DNA of 64,000 nucleotides from an uncultured Cohaesibacter sp. GTDB lineage: Bacteria > Pseudomonadota > Alphaproteobacteria > Rhizobiales > Cohaesibacteraceae. Location: NCBI RefSeq assembly GCF_963666525.1, contig NZ_OY762905.1, positions 3,389,501 through 3,453,500 of the forward strand, in the 5' to 3' direction. The notes below the pieces were generated by a model. That model did not search any database. It saw only the letters and a program-made list of their open reading frames with translations, and was not told the origin of the DNA. Below, in pieces: positions 1-8,372 of this stretch. The position numbers were made by a program, and so were the translations under genes. Every line of letters begins with the position of its first letter. Within the stretch, counting starts at the first letter, position 1.

Positions 1-1845
1 CTTTATGGCTGCCTGCTCGGCAAGCTTGCTGCTGTTGACGCCAGCGGGCGACCCCTTGGCGGCGAGCTGACGGATGTCCTCGCCCATGCGGTCCACGACC
101 TCAAAGCGGCTTTGCGCCCGGGCAAATTCTTCGGCCAGCGTGTCAAGCCGCTCCGTCAGCATTTCAAAGAACTGACGGTCATCGGACATGTTGCTGGCGC
201 TGTCGAGGCGCTGGGCCAGATCGACGATCTGGCTTTCCAGCTGCGACAGGGTATGCGGAGAGAGCCCGCTGCCATCGCCGCCAACCGGTGCTGCGCGCAA
301 AAGGTCTTCCTGCGCTTCCATCCGGTCGGCCAGTCTGGAAAGGCTGCGTTCCAGCGAGGTCAGATCGGCACTTTCCATCTTACTGGCAAGCATGTCGTCA
401 ATGCGGGCAAGGGTCTGTTCGACCTGATCGAAACGTCTTTCGGACGTGTTGGGAGCCTGCTCATGACGAATGAACTGGTCGAGATTGGCGACACGTTCGG
501 CCAGATTTTCCAGGACATCGAGGCGGTCGGCCTGATTGCGCTGGTCGGTCAGCTTCACAAGGCTTTCCACCTGACGGGCAAGAACTTCGAGCGGCTTGTG
601 AATGCCGGAGGCGTCGTGATCATCCTCCAGCCGGTCGGCAAGGCTTGCCAGTTGGGTCTCAAGGCTCATCAGCCGATCGGTTGGATCGAGCCGTTCGATC
701 ATCGTCTGCATCTGTGCCAGACGGTCTTCAACGCCGGTCTGAGAAGCGGCCGAGCCGGAGTTTCCGCCGCGCCGCACGTCATCTTCCAGAATGGCCAGAC
801 GGTTGATCAACTCGTTGATCTGTCCAGAGATGTTGCTCAGATGCTGGACGTCCGGCTGCGTCGACAGGATGTCCCGCAGATGATCCATCTGTTCGGAGAG
901 CCGGGCAAAATCCTCGTCATGCCCGCTCGCATGCATGTCATCGAGCTTGCGCAGAATGCGGTCGAAATGGCTGTCGATCGAAGGGTCGAGCGTCGGGCGG
1001 TCCAGCAGTGCACGGATTTCATGCATGGTGTCCAGCAGCGCCGGATCTTCCCGCGTTTCCGCAATCGCGCTCGAGAGCTGCTCGATGCGGCCGGACAGGT
1101 TGGCGATTTCGCGCAATACCGCTTCCGAGGCACCGCTGAGGTTGGCTTCCTCGATCAGCGTGCGCAGGGAAGACACATCGTCGCGCAGGATATCGAGGCT
1201 GTCGTCCTGGCTCTGCAGCTTGGCGAGCTTTGCCAGCGCATCTCGATAGGTGTCTTGTGACTTGTTGGCTGCTGACATCGCATCCTGTGCCGTGCGCGCC
1301 ACTTCCGATACGGAGGCCTTGGCGGTTCTGCCGATTTCCTCGTTGAGCGACTGGGTTCTGTCGAGCATTTGCCGCACAGTGGAATCAAGGCTGTAATCGC
1401 GCGATGCGCCGGTGGTTCCGGTGGCGACGGCCGCGCTTCGTACATAGCCGCGTTCGGCAGGGGCTGCTGCTGCTGCATAGGGCTCCCGTGCGGCGCGTGG
1501 CTGTTGGCGTTCAAGCGCATGGTCGACGCGCTGCAACTGGGCTTCGATGCGCTCGAGGGCGCTGCCATAACCGGACCGTTCCATGGGTGCCCGTTTGCGA
1601 GCCGGACGCTCATTACGGGCATTGCTGCGCGTGTCATCGGTAACCAGACCCGATTGACCCGCAAGGGAATGAAGCTGGGCTTCAATGTCTTCTATGGCGC
1701 TGAGCAAAGCCGCGTTCTGCCGGGATTGGTTCTGAGACAAGGCCCCGCGAGCCCGACCACGTGGTTTTCTTACAGGATCAGATCCCCGAAAACCCTCGAT
1801 AAATTCGCCTACGTCGCGATCGGTGTGGTATGTTTCATCAATCAT
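1..1845 (-). CDS. Coiled-coil-rich protein, N-terminal part (cut by window edge)
   Basis: An open frame runs from the ATG at 1845 down to base 1 with no stop, so at least 615 residues are present and the C-terminus lies outside the window. After about 130 polar, basic residues (Arg/Ala/Gln-rich) the protein becomes a long run of heptad-like segments full of Leu, Asp, Glu and Arg (for example LDRTQSLNEEIGR, LERSLSRLADRMEAQ, LAQRLDSASNMSDD). Signal peptide and membrane segment are not seen. Large cytoplasmic coiled-coil proteins of this look in Hyphomicrobiales often end in Sel1 repeats or a peptidoglycan-binding domain (PodJ-like polar organisers), but that part is not visible here, so the role is a guess. 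It is divergent from the MerR gene. The ribosome binding site is weak. Confidence 0.7.
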   Translation of the reverse strand, partial: MIDETYHTDRDVGEFIEGFRGSDPVRKPRGRARGALSQNQSRQNAALLSAIEDIEAQLHSLAGQSGLVTDDTRSNARNERPARKRAPMERSGYGSALERIEAQLQRVDHALERQQPRAAREPYAAAAAPAERGYVRSAAVATGTTGASRDYSLDSTVRQMLDRTQSLNEEIGRTAKASVSEVARTAQDAMSAANKSQDTYRDALAKLAKLQSQDDSLDILRDDVSSLRTLIEEANLSGASEAVLREIANLSGRIEQLSSAIAETREDPALLDTMHEIRALLDRPTLDPSIDSHFDRILRKLDDMHASGHDEDFARLSEQMDHLRDILSTQPDVQHLSNISGQINELINRLAILEDDVRRGGNSGSAASQTGVEDRLAQMQTMIERLDPTDRLMSLETQLASLADRLEDDHDASGIHKPLEVLARQVESLVKLTDQRNQADRLDVLENLAERVANLDQFIRHEQAPNTSERRFDQVEQTLARIDDMLASKMESADLTSLERSLSRLADRMEAQEDLLRAAPVGGDGSGLSPHTLSQLESQIVDLAQRLDSASNMSDDRQFFEMLTERLDTLAEEFARAQSRFEVVDRMGEDIRQLAAKGSPAGVNSSKLAEQAAIK

Positions 1846-2190
1846 GGTACTGGCTCAACTCTGTGCGGTTCTGGTCATCCGCTGCGCAAAATGCGGGCGC
1901 CCGAACCCCCGCGAAAACGGTCTTTTCCGAGAGTACTTTGCAAAGTTAGGGTAAATAACGGGTTAATCCTGATGCGTATTGCGAAAAATACTGAACCCTT
2001 TAATGATTTGCTCACCATAATTCTCGCGTTATGGTTGGGGCGTCGTTCTGTTGTCGACGCCCTTCCTGGAGAGCAATTCACACCCGACATTGACAGACGG
2101 GGTGGGGAGTGGTTTACCGACAGGTGGGCTCACAGCGACAGACAATGAGGGAAACCGCCTGCAACAAAGGCGGTTCGGGGGGAAATTGTT
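1846..2190. other. Intergenic region between divergent genes
   Basis: About 345 bases between the coiled-coil gene and the MerR gene. It is AT-rich around 1935-2030 and should carry both divergent promoters. No RNA gene is seen. The reading frames on either strand here lack coding character. Confidence 0.5.
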
Positions 2191-2655
2191 GTGAAAGACG
2201 AGAAGACGCCGCTGCCTTCTGCAGATGAAGGCAAGGATGTGCTGAGCGCAGCAACCAGCCAGTCAGGTCCGCTCTTCTATTCCATTGGTGATCTCGCCAA
2301 GGAGTTTGGCATTACGCTGCGCACCTTGCGCTTTTATGAAGACAAGAATCTGATCAGCCCGCGCCGCGACGGCACGAATCGCATCTATAGCCGACGAGAC
2401 CGCGCCCGCCTGAAGCTGGTGCTGATGGGCAAGAAGGTCGGCTTTTCCCTTTCCGAAATCAAGGAAATGCTGGATCTTTACGACCTGAGGGACGGGCAGG
2501 TACCACAGTTGAAAGCCGCGCTGGACCGCTTCAGCCTGCATATTACAATCCTGCGGCAACAGCGCGCCGACGTGGAACAGGCCATTGCCGATCTGGAGAG
2601 GACCGTCGAGGTCGTCTCCGGCATGTTGCGCGAGAAGGTCAGGAAAGAGGGCTAG
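2191..2655 (+). CDS. MerR-family transcriptional regulator
   Basis: A 154-residue protein. The MerR helix-turn-helix and wing occupy roughly residues 30-100 (YSIGDLAKEFGITLRTLRFY, then LISPRRDG and IYSRRDRARLKLV), followed by a dimerisation helix (residues 110-150) with no cysteine metal-binding loop. The wording of the DNA-binding part resembles the LiuR-type MerR proteins that control branched-chain amino acid and acyl-CoA catabolism, but no such target genes are adjacent. The start is GTG at 2191, preceded by the G-rich sequence GGGGGGAAATTGTT, which can serve as a ribosome binding site. It is convergent with the Nudix gene. Confidence 0.88.
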   Translation: MKDEKTPLPSADEGKDVLSAATSQSGPLFYSIGDLAKEFGITLRTLRFYEDKNLISPRRDGTNRIYSRRDRARLKLVLMGKKVGFSLSEIKEMLDLYDLRDGQVPQLKAALDRFSLHITILRQQRADVEQAIADLERTVEVVSGMLREKVRKEG

Positions 2656-2667
2656 GGCGGAGTTCTG

Positions 2668-2716
2668 CCTGACTGCCTGCCTGTCTGTCTTTCAGTCAGC
2701 CAGTCAGTCTGTCCAG
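2668..2716. repeat. CTGN tetranucleotide-like low-complexity tract
   Basis: Between the convergent MerR and Nudix genes the sequence consists almost entirely of degenerate four-base units (CTGA, CTGC, CTGT, CAGT, CAGC). The first half is CTG-rich and the second half CAG-rich, so the tract can fold back into an imperfect hairpin around TTTC. It may act as a bidirectional terminator, and it is a candidate for length variation by slippage. Confidence 0.6.
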
Positions 2717-2745
2717 GTGCTTGATCTGTTCCAGCATGGCGTTGC

Positions 2746-3303
2746 TCAGATACGACCTTTCATCTGCCAGTAGCCGATTGCGGCCATGGAGTTGGCGTCG
2801 GGCATGGTGCCGCGGGCAAACATGTCCATGATCTCGGCAAGGCTGAAGGCGGCCGTTTCCATGTCGGATTCCGTGGCTTCCCGTCTGGCTTCCCCCGGTG
2901 TCAGGTCGGTTGCCACAAAGATCTCGCAGCGCTGGCTGACCAGTCCGCCTGCGGGGAACATCTCGCCGATCTTTTCCATCTTTCCTGCGCAAAAACCCGT
3001 TTCCTCGGCCAGCTCGCCGCGCGCCAGTTCTTCGCGGTCGCTGTCCGGAGCGCTCTCCCATGTGCCTTGCGGCAGCTCCCAGTAGCGACAACTCACGGGA
3101 TAGCGATATTGCTGGACCAACTGGATGCGGCCATCGGCATGAACCGGAATGACAATGACGAAGTCGGGCTTTTCGACCACACCATAGATGCCTTCGAAAC
3201 CGGCCGGGAACCTGACCTTGTCTTCATTCACCCGCATCCACCGGTTTTCATAAACGGTGCGACGCGAAAGCTGGATGATGGTCTTGCTATTCTGCTCTTC
3301 CAT
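2746..3303 (-). CDS. Nudix hydrolase, ADP-ribose pyrophosphatase-like
   Basis: A 185-residue Nudix-fold protein. N-terminal strands (residues 10-70) precede the Nudix helix at about residues 78-103: Gly, five residues, then the downstream GELAEETGF. The paired glutamates that bind magnesium are present, but the Arg of the usual REUxEExGU motif is Gly. The upstream QQYRYP motif is typical of ADP-ribose and nucleoside-diphosphate-sugar hydrolases. The expected reaction is cleavage of a nucleoside diphosphate linked to another moiety; the substrate is inferred from resemblance only. Start ATG at 3303. Confidence 0.85.
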   Translation of the reverse strand: MEEQNSKTIIQLSRRTVYENRWMRVNEDKVRFPAGFEGIYGVVEKPDFVIVIPVHADGRIQLVQQYRYPVSCRYWELPQGTWESAPDSDREELARGELAEETGFCAGKMEKIGEMFPAGGLVSQRCEIFVATDLTPGEARREATESDMETAAFSLAEIMDMFARGTMPDANSMAAIGYWQMKGRI

Positions 3304-3621
3304 GCTCAGAAACTCGCTTCAATAATCGATAAAACAAAAATGGCAGCGCCTGATTGATAGAGGCCTCTGCGTATCATAATCGTCTTTCTATGGCAGAAGG
3401 ATGGACGCAGCCAGAAAAATGTCGATATGGGCTTTCGATCCGGCGTGCCCTTGGGACGCTAACCCGAAATTAACGCTCTATGGAGATCTCCTTAATAAAT
3501 TAGCGCTAATGTCGATTGGAGGCGCATTGGGGTGCGTCGGGTGAAGTGTGACTAATCCGGCCTTTGGCCGACGTCTTGGGGGCAAGGGGACCGCATGTCA
3601 CTCTGCGCCTGAGGAGAAAGA
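3304..3621. other. Intergenic region with two short palindromes
   Basis: About 318 bases between divergent genes. It holds two perfect 10-base palindromes close together, GGAGATCTCC (3482-3491) and TTAGCGCTAA (3500-3509), about 115 bases upstream of the DUF2336 gene. They could be operators for that gene. Nothing else is recognised. Confidence 0.4.
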
Positions 3622-4686
3622 ATGCCTGAAGATATCGTCCAACAGTTCCAGCATCTGGCGAAGGAGAAGGATCCTGCCGCACGGTCCCTGCTGATCCGCA
3701 AGGTGACCGCAGAATATGTGCGCCGAACGGGACTGGCTCCGACGGAGACCGAGCGGGAGTTGTTCTCTGCGCTCGTGCTGGATCTTTATGAGCAGATAGA
3801 CCTTTCTGTTCGCCGCGATATCATCACTCTGCTTGCTCGCACCCAGCATATTTCCACGCCATTGGCGGAACGCCTTGCTGGAGAACATGACGAGCTGGTG
3901 ACGACTCTTTATGAGTATTCTCCGATGCTCAGTCAGGAAACCCTGCTGCAGGCCGCCCGGATGCGCAGTGAAACCGTCCTGCGTGCAATAGCCCGGCGCC
4001 AGCGGGTGCCGGAGCCGGTGGTGGATGCCCTGATGTCGCGGGCCAAGAACAGCGTCGTCAGCGACCTGTTGCGCAATCTCGGCAGTGACTTTTCCAGCAA
4101 CGCGCTGTTGTTGTGCGCAATCATCTGCCAGACGTCGCTGGAAATCCAGTCGCTCATGGCTGCCCGCTGTCTAGCCGACCATCTGTTCCATTCACGCATG
4201 CGCCTGCAGGCCGAGCAGGGGTGCCCGTTCCTGCCTGGAGTGCTGTCCAAGGCGACCCTTGAGGGAACGCTGGATCAACTGGTGCATGACATGGAAGCCC
4301 GGCTGTTCAGGGCCGATGGTCTCAACGATGATCCGACACGGGATGAATTGCTGGTCAGGATCAATCTGGGCGAGCTGACCTTTGACAATCTGCTAGAAAC
4401 CCTGATCGCCAAGGATTGCAAGGAAGACGTGATCTGGCTGCTCAAGGATGCACCGGGGCTTTCTGCCAATGCAATGGAGCATCTGCTGGCCAGTGAGACC
4501 AACCGGATCCTGACGCGCTTGCTGCTCGAACAGAATGTCTCGGTCAAGACCTTTGCGGCCCTGACGCAATGGCGCGTTGACCACCTGGGCTTCCCGAATC
4601 GCCACATCCACCGTGAAGTCGAGAACTACCGCCAGTCGGTGTCGCAGAAGCGCAAGAGCGATGACCAGATTGCCAGCGCGGTCTGA
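3622..4686 (+). CDS. DUF2336 domain protein
   Basis: A 354-residue, almost all-helical cytoplasmic protein that reads as DUF2336, an alphaproteobacterial family with HEAT-like helical repeats. Supporting segments are the N-terminal VTAEYVRRTGLAPTETER, a central hydrophobic helix around residues 155-190, and a C-terminal region (residues 240-340) of repeated leucine-rich helices. No signal peptide is present. The biochemical function is not established for the family. The start ATG at 3622 follows GAGGAGAAAGA, a strong ribosome binding site. The gene stands alone and is followed by the exported coiled-coil protein on the same strand. Confidence 0.8.
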   Translation: MPEDIVQQFQHLAKEKDPAARSLLIRKVTAEYVRRTGLAPTETERELFSALVLDLYEQIDLSVRRDIITLLARTQHISTPLAERLAGEHDELVTTLYEYSPMLSQETLLQAARMRSETVLRAIARRQRVPEPVVDALMSRAKNSVVSDLLRNLGSDFSSNALLLCAIICQTSLEIQSLMAARCLADHLFHSRMRLQAEQGCPFLPGVLSKATLEGTLDQLVHDMEARLFRADGLNDDPTRDELLVRINLGELTFDNLLETLIAKDCKEDVIWLLKDAPGLSANAMEHLLASETNRILTRLLLEQNVSVKTFAALTQWRVDHLGFPNRHIHREVENYRQSVSQKRKSDDQIASAV

Positions 4687-4853
4687 TTTCCCCTGCAAAT
4701 CCTTTTCCTGATCTGATAAAATGGCCGTCAACCGAAGGGTTCCTGCCAGATTCGCTCCGGCCACTTGGCATGCTTGCGCGGGGAACCCTGATCCAAAGGC
4801 CACAGGTCTCATGGCAAGAGCACATGAAGGCCGTTCGGATACGGGAAAATTGT

Positions 4854-5594
4854 ATGATGACTGTCTTCACTACTCCGCCTTTCTTTAAAGACCCGGCGTT
4901 CAACGCCCCAGCCTTCAACGCCCCAGCCTTGAACGCCTCTGCACGTATTGTCGCAGCGCTGCTGCTGTTCGCAGGCGCAGGGTTCTCAGTGGGGGCTGCA
5001 CGAGCGGAGGGCGCTGCGGGCGCGAGCCTTGCGACGGAAAGGTCGACCTCCACCGTTGCCCAGGCCTCTCCTGCCATTTCTCCGATCCAATCGGCTGAGA
5101 GCGAATGGCGTGCGCCGCTTCTGGCCGAGATGGAGCGGATGGCAACTGACCTCGATCTGCAGCGCCGCCTCAACATCCTGCTCGAAGACAAGGTTGACTA
5201 TCTGACCGCCCGGATTGACCGGCTGGAACAGCGCACGATCGCGCAGGCCAAGCGGATAGAGGCTCTGCAATCCCAGGCAAGCAAGGCGGACCAGCAAGCC
5301 GCCACGCCAAATTCTGAGGAGCAGTCCGTCGCCAGCAGCAAGGCCCCGGAAGCATCTGAACCCGAGGCATCTCCGCCCGAAACTCCATCGGCTGAGGCCA
5401 GGAAGAGCCCTGAAGCCGGACTGGGCACTACCCCTCCCAAAGCAGAAGGCCCTGACAAGCAGGCCGGAGCCGAGAGGGATGGCAAGGCGATGGATGAGTT
5501 CGAGCGCTTTCTGGATCTGGGCGAAGCCATGATGCGTCGCTTCTTTGGTGTGGTCAGGGAATTCCGCAAGGATTTTGACGACAGCCGCGCCTGA
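4854..5594 (+). CDS. Exported or membrane-anchored coiled-coil protein, unknown function
   Basis: About 246 residues from the preferred ATG at 4854, which lies seven bases after GGGA. In-frame starts at 4770 and 4824 are also open. Residues 20-45 form a signal peptide or anchor (ARIVAALLLFAGAGFSVG, then AARAEG as a cleavage-like site). Next come a short coiled coil (about residues 85-135, DLQRRLNILLEDKVDYL), a long Pro/Glu/Ala/Ser-rich linker that looks disordered, and a compact C-terminal helix (DEFERFLDLGEAMMRRFFG). The segment just before the anchor carries a triple PAFNA-type repeat encoded by a 15-base DNA repeat. I do not recognise the family. It is convergent with the next gene, only five bases apart. 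Confidence 0.7.
   Translation: MMTVFTTPPFFKDPAFNAPAFNAPALNASARIVAALLLFAGAGFSVGAARAEGAAGASLATERSTSTVAQASPAISPIQSAESEWRAPLLAEMERMATDLDLQRRLNILLEDKVDYLTARIDRLEQRTIAQAKRIEALQSQASKADQQAATPNSEEQSVASSKAPEASEPEASPPETPSAEARKSPEAGLGTTPPKAEGPDKQAGAERDGKAMDEFERFLDLGEAMMRRFFGVVREFRKDFDDSRA
4893..4937 (+). repeat. Three tandem 15-base repeats inside a coding region
   Basis: Three adjacent 15-base units, CCGGCGTTCAACGCC, CCAGCCTTCAACGCC and CCAGCCTTGAACGCC, encode PAFNA-PAFNA-PALNA just before the membrane segment of the exported protein. The copy number could vary between strains. Confidence 0.85.
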
Positions 5595-5599
5595 CGGCA

Positions 5600-6652
5600 T
5601 CAATCGTCCTGCTCTTCGCCCCGCCGGGGTTTGGGAAGGGCGTAGCAGCCCAGAATGATCTCATGATCCGACAGCGCCTTGCCGCTTGCCTCGATGGCCG
5701 GAAGGATGGACGCCTCAATGGGCACAAGGCCGCGCGCGCACAGCCAATCTAGCTTCTTGGGTGGGCGTGGCTTGTAGGTGAGCAGACTGCGCCGGGTCGT
5801 CGTGCCCTTTGCATTGTTCGCCCAGCTGAAGCCATGGCGTTCCGCCGCCCGGAACAAGGGCTCCTCCCTTGTCCCGCCGTCTTCCCGAGTGAATGCGGTG
5901 TTGAGATCCCCTCCGATGATGGTCGGCAGGCCAGGCGCGAAGGCATCAAGCGCTGCGATCAGACGTTCCAGCTGCGACAAGCGGATGGAGGGATCGTCAA
6001 GGCTTTCCAGATGGACAGAGGCCACGCAGATTCCGCCCGCCTCGCTCGGCAGGATCGCGGCAATGGCGCACCGCCCGCCGACCCGCGGTTGCTTGAAGAC
6101 ACTGTCACTGACAAGGCCATCCTCCGGGCAGAACCACAGGCCGGACTCATCAAGACGAATGAGTGCCAACGCGTCCGGCTCCTGTCGGCACAAGAGGGCG
6201 TTGCCATGCCAGCCGCAGTCATTGTGGTCATCGGCTGCCAGCCGCCGTTCAAGATCATTGCCCAGACCCAGCTCGAAGAACTCCACTCCGAAGGCATAGC
6301 GCATGCCCAGACTGTCGGCCAGCGCGCGCACGGTGTGGCGCTGGTGGGTGCGTGCCATGCCGATATCCATCTCGGACAACAGGATGACATCCGGAGCATG
6401 GGGGCGTAGCAGATCGGCACTCTGTTCCGGGTAAAGACAGCGTTGCAGATTCCAGGCCATGACGGTGATCCGATCAGCCAACGGGTGGGCCATCGGCATT
6501 TCCCCTCCGGTTTCCAGAAGGTGCAGGGCGTCAAGGCGCGCGAACAGGGCCCGGTGCGCTTGCGGGGTCTTCTCGGAACACCGGATATCCCGCGACAGAT
6601 CCGGGCTCACCTGTGGCAGGCTGGAACATGTTGCCGTTTCAAAGAGTTTCAT
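5600..6652 (-). CDS. Endonuclease/exonuclease/phosphatase-family protein
   Basis: About 350 residues from ATG 6652, chosen over the longer frame (6736) because GGGGAG lies just upstream. The DNase I-like (EEP) fold is shown by its metal and catalytic motifs in order: MAWNLQR, LLSEMDIG (metal-binding Glu), a central SVHLES histidine, IIGGDLNT (the GDLN motif) and ALSDHEII (the SDH motif). Such enzymes cleave phosphodiester bonds of DNA, lipids or small molecules through a Mg-dependent mechanism; the substrate here cannot be told. No signal peptide is seen, so it is probably cytoplasmic. The C-terminus is short and charged (RRGEEQDD). Confidence 0.83.
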   Translation of the reverse strand: MKLFETATCSSLPQVSPDLSRDIRCSEKTPQAHRALFARLDALHLLETGGEMPMAHPLADRITVMAWNLQRCLYPEQSADLLRPHAPDVILLSEMDIGMARTHQRHTVRALADSLGMRYAFGVEFFELGLGNDLERRLAADDHNDCGWHGNALLCRQEPDALALIRLDESGLWFCPEDGLVSDSVFKQPRVGGRCAIAAILPSEAGGICVASVHLESLDDPSIRLSQLERLIAALDAFAPGLPTIIGGDLNTAFTREDGGTREEPLFRAAERHGFSWANNAKGTTTRRSLLTYKPRPPKKLDWLCARGLVPIEASILPAIEASGKALSDHEIILGCYALPKPRRGEEQDD

Positions 6653-7445
6653 GACCACTCCCCGCTGTCCACATACTCTGTCCTGATCCTGCCTCCGGCA
6701 TGATGCCTTCTTGGTCCGGACCCGCAGGGCGCCCACAAATGCAGGCCGGACAATGGCCGATATGTGACGGCAAGCGGATTTCAGACCGATTCATGCGGCA
6801 ATCTAGGCACGGAATGTAACGAACAGATGTCTTTGCCGTCCCGGCCGGCGTCGGGAAGCGGGGGCCAATACAGCCATGAATTGCTTGACCATGACGTAAA
6901 GGCGAGGGGAATGGGACGAAAGACCGATTCCCTTTAGGTAAACCACCCAACCCGACATGCAATACGAGGACTTCCAAGGTGGTGAATTTTTTTCCTCCAG
7001 ACACCACACAACGGTTCTGTCAGTGCAGAAATGTCTGATTAAATAGATGAAATTGCCAATATATCCAAGCAATGACTTGCCAACAGCCAAGCAACCGCTC
7101 ATAGTTTGACTAAAGTTACCAAGCGATCTGGCGGCAACCTATTCGGGTATAGGGTTTTGCTACAAGTCGTCAGAATTTGATTTGGGGGCACCAGGCAGAA
7201 TCCTGACGACATCGTCAACAGGAAAACAGGGTTCCAAACCTTGACTTGCAAAGCCGTCTGTCCTCAAAACGCTGAAGGGACTGCTCCGTCTCCTGTGAGA
7301 AGGGGCCTTGTGTTATTTGGTTGCGCGTATTCGCCGGGATGAGGGGCGGTTGGCTCCGACACCGAAGGATACGCAAGTTGGAATGATAGCCATTCACCTC
7401 AAGCAAGGTGCAATCATTCCGTTCAGTCGCTGGGGAGGACCGAAA
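6653..7445. other. Long intergenic region, no gene recognised
   Basis: Nearly 800 bases between two divergent genes. Small reading frames on both strands lack ribosome binding sites and coding character. I see no tRNA, no clear terminator and no repeat. It must contain the promoter of the response regulator gene and could hide a small RNA. Confidence 0.4.
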
Positions 7446-8117
7446 GTGCAACAGGCGTCGCTTAATATCATTATCGCGGACGATCACCCATTGTTCCGTG
7501 GAGCGCTACGGCAGACACTGGAGACGATCTTCGATCAGATAGCTATCCATGAAGCCGGAACCCTCGAAGAAGTTGGCGGAAAACTGGAACAGTTTGAAGA
7601 CATGGACCTTGTCCTGCTTGATCTTTCCATGCCGGGTGTCCGGGGTTTCTCCGGGCTTTTGTATCTGCGGGCGCAGTATCCATCCATTCCTGTGGTGATT
7701 GTTTCGGCCAGTGAGGATGTGCCGACCATTCGCCGCTGCATGGAGTTCGGCGCGTCCGGCTTCATTCCGAAGTCCCTGCCGATCGATGACATCGCTCAAG
7801 GTATCCGCGCCGTGTTGAACGGTGAGACATGGGTGCCGGAAAGCATCGATCTCAGTGCACCTTACAGTGATGAAATCACCGATCTGGTCGAGCGTCTCAA
7901 TACGCTGACCCCGCAACAGGTTCGCGTCCTGATGATGCTGTCCGAAGGCCTGCTCAACAAGCAGATCGCCTATGAGCTCAGCGTTTCCGAAGCCACGGTC
8001 AAGGCCCACGTCTCTGCCATCCTGCAGAAGCTCAACGTGGACAGCCGTACCCAGGCCGTGATCGCAGCCGCCAAGATCGAAGCCGGTCAGTGGCAGGCCA
8101 TCGGTGCCAAGGGCTGA
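7446..8117 (+). CDS. LuxR/NarL-family response regulator (PrlR-like)
   Basis: A 223-residue response regulator from GTG 7446, chosen because GGGGAGG sits eight bases upstream; the open frame extends back to 7308 but that part matches nothing. The receiver domain (residues 5-125) has the acidic pair Asp12-Asp13, phosphoacceptor Asp59 in LLDLSMPG and the conserved Lys in FIPKS. A LuxR helix-turn-helix follows (about 155-215: LTPQQVRVLMMLSEGLLNKQ, then SVSEATVKAHVSAILQKL). It is convergent with the symporter-kinase hybrid. In Brucella the comparable pair is PrlS/PrlR, linked to ionic and osmotic responses; the same role here is inferred. Confidence 0.88.
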   Translation: MQQASLNIIIADDHPLFRGALRQTLETIFDQIAIHEAGTLEEVGGKLEQFEDMDLVLLDLSMPGVRGFSGLLYLRAQYPSIPVVIVSASEDVPTIRRCMEFGASGFIPKSLPIDDIAQGIRAVLNGETWVPESIDLSAPYSDEITDLVERLNTLTPQQVRVLMMLSEGLLNKQIAYELSVSEATVKAHVSAILQKLNVDSRTQAVIAAAKIEAGQWQAIGAKG

Positions 8118-8203
8118 GTGAATCCGGACGCGGGGCTTTGAGAGGAAGCCCAGCCTGTTTCGGCAAGGCCCGTTTGGCGAGATGACGTTTGAAATGTCTA
8201 GAG

Positions 8204-8232
8204 GCCCGCGTTCCGGCGAACGTGGGCTTTTT
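8204..8232 (+). terminator. Rho-independent terminator after the response regulator
   Basis: GCCCGCGTTC and GAACGTGGGC form a 10-pair stem with one mismatch around CGGC, followed by five T. It lies 87 bases after the response-regulator stop codon. Confidence 0.85.
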
Positions 8233-8372
8233 GCTGTTTGGCAAAGGCTGAAGATGAGCGCCTTGGTTAGGCCTGCCGGGCCGAGGCCGCTGAGCTCCGT
8301 GCTCGTGCCTCGCACGCGGTGTGGTAGGTGTGCATCTCGCAAGATGGCCTTGCAGCGTCGGACGCTGAACCC

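Noticed and set aside
112-1260. 382-residue plus-strand open frame
   Set aside because: It is antisense to the coiled-coil gene on the minus strand. The minus frame has clear heptad patterns and an unbroken frame to the window edge; the plus frame has no domain and no ribosome binding site.
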